Part shown: positions 51,454-58,962 of the stretch, in pieces
Layout: each line of letters starts with the position of its first letter
How positions within the stretch are numbered: the stretch's first letter is position 1
DNA from: an uncultured bacterium
GTDB lineage: Bacteria > Desulfobacterota > Desulfobaccia > Desulfobaccales > 0-14-0-80-60-11
DNA length: 64,000 nt
Assembly (NCBI GenBank): GCA_937943575.1
Contig: CALEAV010000004.1
Span: forward strand, 52,322 to 116,321
Direction of reading: 5' to 3'
Position numbers and translations under genes: made by a program
Notes under the pieces: generated by a model
Told to the model about the DNA's origin: nothing
What the model saw: only the letters and a program-made list of their open reading frames with translations
Databases searched by the model: none

Positions 51454-53208
51454 TCACACCGAGCACAGCCGGCATTCCTCACTGAACTCCGGGGACACCG
51501 CCACCCCCTGGGGGGGCAGACTCAGCACCTGCTCCGGCCGGGAGCCGTAGCGGTAGACGGTGATGCCCTTGAGGCCCAGGCGGTGGGCCAGCTTGAAGGC
51601 GTAGGCCACCTCCCGGGCGGTGGCCTCCGGTGCCAGGTTGATGGTCTTGCTCACGGCGTTTTCCACGTGGCGCTGAAAGGCCGCCTGCATCTGAACCTGG
51701 TCGTCGATGCTCACCTCAAAGGTGGTGGGGAAGAGACGGCGGAGTTCCTCCGGCAGGCCGACGAGGTGGCGGATGCGCCCGGCGGCCAGGATCTCGGGGA
51801 GCCAGCGGGACTCCTCCAGGCCGGACTCCCGGAGTTTTTTCAGGAAGATGGGGTGGATCTCCTCAAATTCCTCCCCCTCCAGGGCCCGGCGCCGGTAGGC
51901 CAGGGCGAAGAGGGGCTCGATGCCGCTGCTCACCCCGGCAATGAGGCTGATGGTGCCGGTGGGGGCGATGGTGGTGACGGTGGCGTTGCGCCTCGGCGGC
52001 CGCCCCTCCTGATGGTAGCGGCTGCGGTAAAAATTGGGGAAGGGCCCCCGCTCCCGGGCCAGGGCTTCGGTGGCCGCCAGCGCCCGGGCCTGGATGCGGC
52101 TCATGATGCGCTCCGCCAGCTCCAGGGCCTCTGGGGAGTCGTAGGGGAGCCCCAGGAGGATGAAGAGGTCCGCCAGCCCCATGACGCCCAGGCCGATCTT
52201 GCGGTTGGCCCGGGTGATGGCGGTGATCTGGGGCAGGGGATAGTGGCTCTGGTCGATGACATCGTCCAGGAAGGTGACGGCCATCTCCGTGAGGCGGTCC
52301 AGCTCCTGCCAGTCCAGGGCGCCGTTTTTGACCAGGGCGGCCAGATTGATGGAGCCCAGGTTGCAGGATTCATAGGGCAGGAGGGGCTGCTCGCCACAGG
52401 GGTTGGTGGCCTCCAGGCGGCCCAGCTCCGGGGTGGGGTTGGCCCGCTCGATGGCGTCCAGGAAGATGAGGCCGGGGTCGCCGGTTCGGGCGGCGTATTC
52501 GCACATCAGCTCAAAGACCTCCCGGGCCGGCAGGCGCCGGACCTCCAGGCCGGTGCGGGGGTTGATGAGGGGATAGTCCTGGCCCGCCTCCACCCGGGCC
52601 ATGAAGTCGTCGGTCACCCCCACGGAGAGGTTGAAGTTGCGGAAGGCCCCGGGCTCCGCCTTGGCCCGGATGAACTCCAGGATGTCCGGGTGGTCCACCC
52701 GCAGAATCCCCATGTTGGCCCCCCGCCGGCGGCCGCCCTGCTTCACCACCTCGGTGGTGATGTCGAAGATGCGCATGAACCCCACGGGTCCCGAGGCCAC
52801 CCGGCCGGTGCTGCGCACCTGATCGCCCTTGGGCCTCAGGTGCGTGAAGGTGAAGCCTGTCCCCCCGCCGGTCTGGTGGATAAGGGCCATGGCCTTGACC
52901 GCCTCCATGATGCTGGTCATGTCGTCCTCCACCGGGATGACGAAGCAGGCGGCCAGCTGCCCCAGGGGCAGGTCGGCGTTCATCAGGGTGGGGGAGTTGG
53001 GGAGGAATTTCAGGGAGGCCATGGCGCTGAAGAACTCCTCGGCCCGGCGGGCCACGGCGCTCAGGCCCCCATAGCGGGCCTCCGCCGCCGCCACCCCCCG
53101 GGCCACCCGCCGGAACATCTCCTCGGGGGTCTCCACCACCCGACCGTCAGGGTCCCGCCGGAGGTAGCGCTCTTCCAGCACCCGCCGGGCTATGGGGCGA
53201 AACTCCAT
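51454..53208 (-). CDS. nrdJ: Adenosylcobalamin-dependent (class II) ribonucleoside-diphosphate reductase
   Basis: This enzyme makes deoxyribonucleotides with a B12-generated thiyl radical, in the presence or absence of oxygen. The 584 residues show NSPTLMNADLPLGQLAACFV with Cys88 (redox pair), FNLSVGVTDDFM, and NPCGEQPLLPYESCNLGSI with Asn269, Cys271 (thiyl), Glu273 and Cys282 (redox pair). Also present are KIGLGVMGLADLFILLG, ATVTTIAPTGTISLIAGVSSGIEP (quoted by its core APTGTISLIAG), and a C-terminal CRLC (Cys579, 582) that re-reduces the active site. There is no N-terminal ATP cone, so it is a compact form. ATG 53208 has AGGAAG upstream. No cobalamin riboswitch is visible in the short upstream gap. 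Confidence 0.94.
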   Translation of the reverse strand: MEFRPIARRVLEERYLRRDPDGRVVETPEEMFRRVARGVAAAEARYGGLSAVARRAEEFFSAMASLKFLPNSPTLMNADLPLGQLAACFVIPVEDDMTSIMEAVKAMALIHQTGGGTGFTFTHLRPKGDQVRSTGRVASGPVGFMRIFDITTEVVKQGGRRRGANMGILRVDHPDILEFIRAKAEPGAFRNFNLSVGVTDDFMARVEAGQDYPLINPRTGLEVRRLPAREVFELMCEYAARTGDPGLIFLDAIERANPTPELGRLEATNPCGEQPLLPYESCNLGSINLAALVKNGALDWQELDRLTEMAVTFLDDVIDQSHYPLPQITAITRANRKIGLGVMGLADLFILLGLPYDSPEALELAERIMSRIQARALAATEALARERGPFPNFYRSRYHQEGRPPRRNATVTTIAPTGTISLIAGVSSGIEPLFALAYRRRALEGEEFEEIHPIFLKKLRESGLEESRWLPEILAAGRIRHLVGLPEELRRLFPTTFEVSIDDQVQMQAAFQRHVENAVSKTINLAPEATAREVAYAFKLAHRLGLKGITVYRYGSRPEQVLSLPPQGVAVSPEFSEECRLCSV

Positions 53209-53287
53209 AGGCAGCTTCCTGGTAGCGGTGTCAATGGGGGGCCCTCGAAACCTCCCCCTCCGGGGCGGCTGCCCTGCGCGGCCGCAA

Positions 53288-54073
53288 CTAATCGATAATT
53301 CCCCACTTCTGGGCCCGCTCCCGGTAGGGGGCCGGGAATTCCGGGGAAAAATTCTGATACACGGTGATGGGGTAGCGGGCCCCGATCTTTTTGGCGGCCT
53401 CGGCGAGGCCGGTGAGGATGCCGTCCAGCATGCGGGCGGGGAAGCTCACCACCAGCTCGTCGTCCTGGGTCATGGAAAAGGTGCGGTCGCCCTGGCCGGG
53501 GATGGTGATGAGGACCTTGTCCTGGCGATAGGGGCCGATGAGATAGGAGGCGCACTCCACCTTGCCGCCGAAATCCCCGGCCACCCGCTCTCCCAGGGCG
53601 AAGGTGGCGGCCTGGGCCAGCCGCATGATCTGGGCCGGGTTGCCGAAGAGCACCACCACCTGAGGCTCCAGGGTCAGGCGCTCCAGGGGGCACAAGTACA
53701 GGGCGCCCACCTCCTGGGGCCGGAAGCGGGGCAGGGCCTCCACCTCCTTCAGGGCCGGGCCCATCTCCGGATGGAAGCCCACCTCACAGAAGAGCTGGGC
53801 CAGCTCCAGGGCCGGGTCGGTGACGGGGGCAAACCCGAAGGCCAGCATGCCCGGCACGCACAGAAGGTCGTCTTTGGTCAGGCCCACGGCCCAGCCATAG
53901 ACCCGGGCCATGGTCACCCCCTGGCAGATGGTCACCTTTTTCTTGAAGACCTGGGAGGGTCGCCGGGCCTTCTCCGGGAGGGCCGCCGGCTCCGGGAAAA
54001 AGACCACCCCGAAGGGCTCCGTCCGGAGACGCAGGGCCTGTTTCAGGTGCGCAGCGGCAGTCTGGTAGCTCAT
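53288..54073 (-). CDS. DUF169 family protein
   Basis: A 261-residue protein of the DUF169 family, common in anaerobic archaea and deltaproteobacteria. Recognisable parts are LRTEPFGVVFFPEPAALPEKARRP (quoted by its core EPFGVVFFPEP), ICQGVTMARVYGW, LLCVPGMLAFGF, YLCPLERLTLEPQVVVLFGNPAQIMRLAQA (quoted by its core VVVLFGNPAQIMRLAQA), and the C-terminal FSMTQDDELVVSFPARML. Conserved Cys residues hint at metal or cofactor binding, but function is unknown. ATG 54073 starts the conserved region. It lies upstream of nrdJ on the same strand and is divergent from the radical SAM gene. Confidence 0.85.
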   Translation of the reverse strand: MSYQTAAAHLKQALRLRTEPFGVVFFPEPAALPEKARRPSQVFKKKVTICQGVTMARVYGWAVGLTKDDLLCVPGMLAFGFAPVTDPALELAQLFCEVGFHPEMGPALKEVEALPRFRPQEVGALYLCPLERLTLEPQVVVLFGNPAQIMRLAQAATFALGERVAGDFGGKVECASYLIGPYRQDKVLITIPGQGDRTFSMTQDDELVVSFPARMLDGILTGLAEAAKKIGARYPITVYQNFSPEFPAPYRERAQKWGIID

Positions 54074-54230
54074 GGGGCCTCCCTTCAGGTGCCGGTTGCC
54101 GCCATGGTATCAGAAAAAGCGCCCCATGGCCAGCTTCCCGCAGAAGGAAGCAGGACGCCCTGGCACCTGGAGGTCCTGATGGGATAATATATAGCCAAGG
54201 TCGGCGGCCAACCGGGGGAGGAGATGGGTC

Positions 54231-55301
54231 ATGGCCCCTGCCCCTATCGGCCCCCCCGGAGGAGGCCGCCGCCGGGAAACGGGATCCTCGCCGGCCATGC
54301 CCATGTTCTGGCTGCCCTTCTTGCGCCCGGCGCCGCGCTTTGACTGGCTCCAGGTGGAGGTGACCACCGCCTGCACCGCCGCCTGCCTCTATTGCCCCCG
54401 CACGGTGTGGCGGCACGCCTGGCCGGAACGCTTCCTGGAACCGGAGACCTTCGACCGCCTGAAACCCCTCTTCCCCCGCACTCGTTACTTGCACCTCCAG
54501 GGCTGGGGCGAACCGTTCTTACACCCGGATTTCTTTCATTTCCTGCGGCAGGCCAAGGAGGCGGGCTGCCAGGTGGGGGCCACCACCAACGGCATGGTGG
54601 CCACCGAGGCGCTGCTGGAGCGCTGTGTGGCCGAGGGCCTGGATGTGCTGGCCTTTTCCCTGGCTGGGACCGATGCCGGCCAGGATGACATCCGCCGGGG
54701 CACCCGCCTGGAGCAGGTGCTTTGGGCCATGAAGACCCTGGCCCGGCTGAAGGCGGCCCGGGGCTCTGAGACCCCCCGGGTGCACGTGGCCTACATGCTT
54801 TTGGCCTCCCGGCTGGCGGACCTGCCCCGGCTGCCCGGGCTCCTGGCCGGCCTGGGGGTGGCCCAGGTGGTGATCAGCACCCTGGACTATGTGGCCGCCC
54901 CGGAGCTGGCGCGGGAGGTGGTGGAGGGCTCGCCGGCCCTCAGGGCCACCCTGGCCGGTCTCTGCCGGGAGGCCGCCGCCCAGGGCCTGGAGGTGCACCA
55001 CCGCTGGTCCACGCCGGCCAGCCGCCAGAGCCCCTGTTCCGAAAACCCCCTTTGGGCCCTGGTGGTGGGGGCGGACGGGGCGGTGTCCCCCTGTGTCTTC
55101 GCCCTCCTCCCCGAAGGGGGCACAGGGGCGCACCGCCTCAGCTTCGGGAACCTCCGGGACCACGACCCCCTGGCCCTGTGGGAGGCTCCCGCCTACCGGG
55201 AGTTCCGGCGCTCGCTGGCTGGCGGGAACCCTCCCCCCCTCTGCCGGACCTGCCGCAAGCTGAGCGTTTTTGGAGAAGGTGGAAAATTTCGGTTGTCTTG
55301 A
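54231..55301 (+). CDS. Radical SAM protein with C-terminal SPASM-like domain
   Basis: A 356-residue radical SAM enzyme with the cluster motif CTAACLYC and PRTVWRHAWPERFLEPETFD, then YLHLQGWGEPFLHPDFF, ATTNGMVATEALLE and DVLAFSLAGTDAGQDDIRRG (20-residue stretch). The C-terminal third has extra Cys (SPCSENPLWALVVGADGAVSPC in parts, and PLCRTCRKL), resembling the SPASM auxiliary-cluster region of MoaA/AnSME-like enzymes. The substrate cannot be named. ATG 54231 has GGAGGAG seven bases upstream; ATG 54297 would omit a Gly/Arg-rich N-terminus. A consensus TTGACA for the next gene overlaps its stop codon. Confidence 0.88.
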   Translation: MAPAPIGPPGGGRRRETGSSPAMPMFWLPFLRPAPRFDWLQVEVTTACTAACLYCPRTVWRHAWPERFLEPETFDRLKPLFPRTRYLHLQGWGEPFLHPDFFHFLRQAKEAGCQVGATTNGMVATEALLERCVAEGLDVLAFSLAGTDAGQDDIRRGTRLEQVLWAMKTLARLKAARGSETPRVHVAYMLLASRLADLPRLPGLLAGLGVAQVVISTLDYVAAPELAREVVEGSPALRATLAGLCREAAAQGLEVHHRWSTPASRQSPCSENPLWALVVGADGAVSPCVFALLPEGGTGAHRLSFGNLRDHDPLALWEAPAYREFRRSLAGGNPPPLCRTCRKLSVFGEGGKFRLS

Positions 55302-55327
55302 CAGGAGATGATGAAATATAAAATATA
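55298..55327 (+). promoter_or_regulatory. Candidate promoter for the YeiH-type transporter gene
   Basis: A consensus TTGACA (55298-55303) overlaps the radical SAM stop codon, with AATATA 18 bases on (55322-55327) in an AT-rich run that also offers TATAAA and TATAAG at less ideal spacing. It is about 100 bases upstream of the start at 55428. Confidence 0.5.
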
Positions 55328-55427
55328 AGTAGATCTATATTAAATCACTGGGAAAGCAGCAGCCAGCAGGACCCCGGGCGGCTTCCAGCCCCGCCTGAGG
55401 GAGAAGGCGATGAAAGGAGGGTCGCAT

Positions 55428-57206
55428 ATGGCGTATGTCGTGGAAAAACTCAAAAAGATGCTGGGGTTGGGCTTCGCAGCCAGCGAGCAGGGGGTCATCG
55501 AGGCTGTGGAGGCCCAGATCAAGACCCTGGCGGAACTCAAGGCCGAGCTGGGGCTGCCTCCGGATGCCCCCCTTTCCCAGGTAAAAGAAGAGCTCCGTCG
55601 GCTCAAGGCCGAGCATGAGGAGCTCATGGGCCTCAAGGGAGAATGGGAGGCCCGGGAGAAGGCCGAGCTGGAGATGACCCAGTGGCAGGCCCTCTACAGG
55701 TCCGAGGACTGGCTGGGGGTCTGGATCGGGCTCGGGATCATCGCCGTCTTCCTTATTTTATACAGCGCCTTTGGCACCGTCCCCAAGGCCCCCACCTTCC
55801 GCTGGACCACGGACGGGGAGTTCCAGTCGGTGGTGGCCACCCTGTCCCCGGCCATTGAGCGGCTGGCCCGGGAGGCCGCAGACAAAGGTGAAACCGGCCT
55901 GGCGGAGCAGGCCCAGGCCTTAAGCGCCGCCATCGCCGGCAAGAACCGCAAGGCCATCGGGGCTGCGGCCAAGAAGCTGGAGGAGGCGGCCAAACAGGCC
56001 AAGAACAAGGACCTCAAGGACCGGGCCGGCAAGTATGCCGCGGAGATCAGCCGTCAGGCCGGGAGTCTCCTGGAAAAGGTCCTCTCGGCGGACAACCTGT
56101 TGTTATCCTTATATATTTTCATCGCTCTGGGCATCATCGGCATCATCGGCATGGCTCTCATGGGCCAGCCGGTGGGCTACTTCATTACCGGCTTCCCCTT
56201 TGTCTTTATCATCTCCTGGCTGGCCCTGTTTCTGGCCGGCAACTACACCATCCACGAATACGGCCTGGAGTATGTCCTTTTCTGCCTCATCATCGGCCTG
56301 TTCGTGAGCAATGTCATCGGGGTGCCCGCCTGGATGATGCCGGCGGTGCGCACCGAGTTTTACATCAAGTCCGGCCTGGTGATCCTGGGCGCCCGGGTGC
56401 TCTTCGGGGTGATCATGAAGGCGGGCTTTTTGGGCATGATCCAGGCGCTGCTGGTGGTGAGCGTAATCTGGTACGGCTGCTGGTGGCTGTGCAAGAAGCT
56501 GGAGATTGACGACGAGTTCGCCGCCATGCTCTCCAGCGCCGTCTCCATCTGCGGGGTGTCCGCGGCCATCGCCACCGCCGGGGCGGTGAAGGGCGATCCC
56601 AAGAAGCTCTCCTACGTCACCTCCATCGTCCTGGTGTGCGCCGTGCCCATGATGGTGCTCATGCCCCTCATCAGCAAGGCCTTCGGCATCCCGGACGCGG
56701 TGGCCGGCGCCTGGCTGGGGGGCACCCTGGACACCTCCGGCTCGGTGGTGGCCGCCGGGGCCCTCATCAGCGACCTGGCCATGAAGGTGGGCGTCACGGT
56801 GAAGATGAGCCAGAACGTGCTCATCGGCGTGGCCGCCTTCATCCTGTCGGTGGTCTGGACCCTCAAGGGCACCAAGGTGGGGGAGAAGCCCAGCCTGATG
56901 GAGATCTGGTACCGCTTCCCCAAGTTCGTCCTGGGCTTTCTGGCCTCCTCGCTGCTGTTCTCCTTTGTGCTGAGCGACGCCACCATCAAGGCCATCGGCC
57001 GGCCGCTGCAGAGCCTTGAGGTCTGGTGGTTCGCCCTGGCCTTCACCAGCATCGGGCTGGAGACCCGGTTCATGGATCTGGCGGCCCTGGGGGGCGGCCG
57101 CCCGGCCCTGGCCTTCCTGGTGGCCCAGGGGTTCAACATCATCTGGACCCTGATCCTGGCCTACCTCCTCTTCGGCGGCCTCCTCTTTCCGGCGCCGCAG
57201 TTCTAG
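55428..57206 (+). CDS. YeiH/UPF0324-family putative anion (sulfate/sulfite-type) transporter with N-terminal extension
   Basis: A 592-residue protein. Residues 1-90 are a cytoplasmic helical/coiled-coil region (IKTLAELKAELGLPPDAP, VKEELRRLKAEHEELMGL). One membrane segment (about 96-115) leads to a soluble helical region (120-222), rich in Ala/Lys. From about 223 it is a YeiH-type transporter: MPAVRTEFYIKSGLVILGAR, AAMLSSAVSICGVSAAIATA (20 residues), AGAWLGGTLDTSGSVVAAGA and KMSQNVLIGVAAFIL. YeiH proteins are usually about 340-350 residues, so the N-terminal 220 residues are an addition. The family is annotated as putative sulfate exporters without strong proof. ATG 55428 has AAAGGAGGG upstream; ATG 55410 is possible. 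Confidence 0.82.
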   Translation: MAYVVEKLKKMLGLGFAASEQGVIEAVEAQIKTLAELKAELGLPPDAPLSQVKEELRRLKAEHEELMGLKGEWEAREKAELEMTQWQALYRSEDWLGVWIGLGIIAVFLILYSAFGTVPKAPTFRWTTDGEFQSVVATLSPAIERLAREAADKGETGLAEQAQALSAAIAGKNRKAIGAAAKKLEEAAKQAKNKDLKDRAGKYAAEISRQAGSLLEKVLSADNLLLSLYIFIALGIIGIIGMALMGQPVGYFITGFPFVFIISWLALFLAGNYTIHEYGLEYVLFCLIIGLFVSNVIGVPAWMMPAVRTEFYIKSGLVILGARVLFGVIMKAGFLGMIQALLVVSVIWYGCWWLCKKLEIDDEFAAMLSSAVSICGVSAAIATAGAVKGDPKKLSYVTSIVLVCAVPMMVLMPLISKAFGIPDAVAGAWLGGTLDTSGSVVAAGALISDLAMKVGVTVKMSQNVLIGVAAFILSVVWTLKGTKVGEKPSLMEIWYRFPKFVLGFLASSLLFSFVLSDATIKAIGRPLQSLEVWWFALAFTSIGLETRFMDLAALGGGRPALAFLVAQGFNIIWTLILAYLLFGGLLFPAPQF

Positions 57207-57346
57207 GAGGGGGGTGGAGGGGGAGGAGAACCCCCTCCCCCGGTGATCCCCAGGGTCAGGATCACCGGGCAGATCATCAGACCGAGGGGAGGATGGAAGC
57301 TGCCGACGCCACCTCCCCTCATTTCCGTGTCAGGCAGGGATAGCTT

Positions 57347-58102
57347 ATGGACTGGGCCGCCTGGGGGCTGGACAAGCTCGACTGGAAGTTTTTCTTCGGC
57401 ATCATCAATATCATCATCATTGACCTCATCCTGGCCGGGGACAACGCCGTGGTCATCGCCATGGCGGTGCGCTCCCTGCCGAGGCGGCAGCGCCGCTGGG
57501 GCATCATCCTGGGGGCGGGGGCCGCCGTGCTTTTGAGGGTGGTCCTCACCTATTTCGTGGCCCAGCTGTTGGAGATCCAGTTCCTCAAGCTGGCGGGCGG
57601 GGTGCTCATCGCCTGGATTGCGGTGAAGCTCTTTGTGGAAGGCTCCCCGGAGCAGATGGACAAGGAGGCCAAGACCCTGCTCCAGGCCATGTGGCTCATC
57701 ATCGTGGCCGATATCACCATGAGCACCGACAACGTCCTGGCGGTGGCCGGCGCCTCCCATGGCAATCCCTTCCTGCTCCTGTTCGGGCTGGCCCTCTCCA
57801 TCCCCTTCGTGGTCTTCACCAGTGGGCTGTTGTCCATGCTCATGGACCGCTATCCCATCATCATCCTCCTGGGGGCGGCGGTGTTGGGCCGGGTGGCCGG
57901 GGAGATGATCTTCACCGACCCCTTTGTGGTCCGGCTTCTGGCCCTGCCCAAGTGGTTCACCTACCTCATGGAGGCCACCCTGGCGGTGGGGGTGATCCTC
58001 ATCGGCAAGCTCTGGATCCGCTGGACCTTCCGCCGGGCGGCCGCCCGGGAAGCCGCCCTGGCCGCCGAGGGTCTGGGGGGAGAAAATCCGAAGGAGGAGT
58101 AG
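57347..58102 (+). CDS. TerC/YjbE-family integral membrane protein
   Basis: A 251-residue protein with seven or more membrane helices and the paired acidic motifs of TerC: IIIIDLILAGDNAVVIAMAV and MSTDNVLAVAGASHGNP. These Asp residues in membranes are thought to bind divalent cations. Relatives export manganese during protein metallation or are associated with tellurite resistance. RBS support for ATG 57347 is weak. The upstream gap (57207-57346) contains a perfect CCGGTGATCC/GGATCACCGG hairpin but no manganese riboswitch signature. The next gene starts two bases after the stop codon. Confidence 0.85.
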   Translation: MDWAAWGLDKLDWKFFFGIINIIIIDLILAGDNAVVIAMAVRSLPRRQRRWGIILGAGAAVLLRVVLTYFVAQLLEIQFLKLAGGVLIAWIAVKLFVEGSPEQMDKEAKTLLQAMWLIIVADITMSTDNVLAVAGASHGNPFLLLFGLALSIPFVVFTSGLLSMLMDRYPIIILLGAAVLGRVAGEMIFTDPFVVRLLALPKWFTYLMEATLAVGVILIGKLWIRWTFRRAAAREAALAAEGLGGENPKEE

Positions 58103-58104
58103 AG

Positions 58105-58908
58105 ATGGCCATCCTCACCGTCTCCCGGGAATATGGCAGCGGCGGGCGGGATATCGGCCGCCGGGTGGCGGCCCGCCTGGGCTATGGGTTTGTGGACAAG
58201 GAGCGCCTGTTCAAGGACCTGGACGCCAAGGGGGCCCGCTGGGGCCGGGTGGCCCGGGAGGTGGACGAAGTCTGTCCCACCCTGTGGGAGCGCCATGACT
58301 GGCAATACCGGGGCTATGTGGCCCAACTGGAGGCCCTCATCCTGGAGTACGCCGCGGCCGACAACGTGGTCATCATCGGCCGGGGCGGCTTCATCCTCCT
58401 GAAGGACGTCCCCCAGGCCCTGAAGGTGCGCCTCATTGCCCCCTTAGAGGTCCGGGTGGAGACCATCATGGTGCGGGAGAGCCTCTCCCGGGAGGCCGCC
58501 ATGCGCCTCATCGCCCAGGTGGACAATGAGCGGGCCTGTTACCTCCGGGCCACCTACGGGGTGGACTGGGCCGCGGATGAGCACTATGATCTGGTATTAA
58601 ATACCGGGCATCTGAGCTATGATGAGGTCACGGACATCCTGGTGCGGGAGCTTCAGGCCCGGGAGGCCCGGGCCACCCCTGAAGCCAGGGCGCATCTGGC
58701 GGACCTGGCCCTGGCGGCCCGGCTCAAGGCCCGCATCGCCACCGACCCCCGGGTGCTGATCCCCACCCTGGAGGTTCGTCTGGAGGGCACCACCCCGGTG
58801 GTCGCCGGCATCATTCACACGCCCAAGGAAGAGCAGCTCCTCCGGGAGATGGCCCGGGAGGTCCTGGGCGGGCGGCCGGTGCGCTTCGAGCTGCATCACC
58901 GCCTCTGA
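58105..58908 (+). CDS. Cytidylate kinase-like family protein
   Basis: A 267-residue protein of the cytidylate kinase-like (AAA_33/Cytidylate_kin2) group: ILTVSREYGSGGRDIGRRVA (nucleotide-binding loop), GYGFVDKERLFKDL, NVVIIGRGGFILL, VRLIAPLEVRVETIMVRE and LVLNTGHLSYDEVTDILV. The last 75 residues add a beta-rich tail with VLIPTLEVRLEGTTPVVAG. The natural substrate of these proteins is unclear. ATG 58105 has AAGGAGG seven bases upstream, two bases after terC, so the two are one operon. A physical link to TerC suggests a regulatory rather than nucleotide-metabolism role. Confidence 0.82.
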   Translation: MAILTVSREYGSGGRDIGRRVAARLGYGFVDKERLFKDLDAKGARWGRVAREVDEVCPTLWERHDWQYRGYVAQLEALILEYAAADNVVIIGRGGFILLKDVPQALKVRLIAPLEVRVETIMVRESLSREAAMRLIAQVDNERACYLRATYGVDWAADEHYDLVLNTGHLSYDEVTDILVRELQAREARATPEARAHLADLALAARLKARIATDPRVLIPTLEVRLEGTTPVVAGIIHTPKEEQLLREMAREVLGGRPVRFELHHRL

Positions 58909-58962
58909 AGTCTGGCCCCGGCCGGCCCGGGCTGGCAATGGGGGCGGGAAGGGGAGGGAAGC

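Noticed and set aside
53209..53287. Cobalamin riboswitch upstream of nrdJ
   Set aside because: The 79-base gap is too short and lacks the B12-box sequence.
54160..54195. Sigma-54 promoter upstream of the radical SAM gene
   Set aside because: TGGCAC is present, but the required TTGC at the -12 position is missing.
57207..57346. Manganese (yybP-ykoY) riboswitch upstream of terC
   Set aside because: Such elements often precede terC genes, but the expected conserved loops are not visible. Only a simple CCGGTGATCC hairpin is present.
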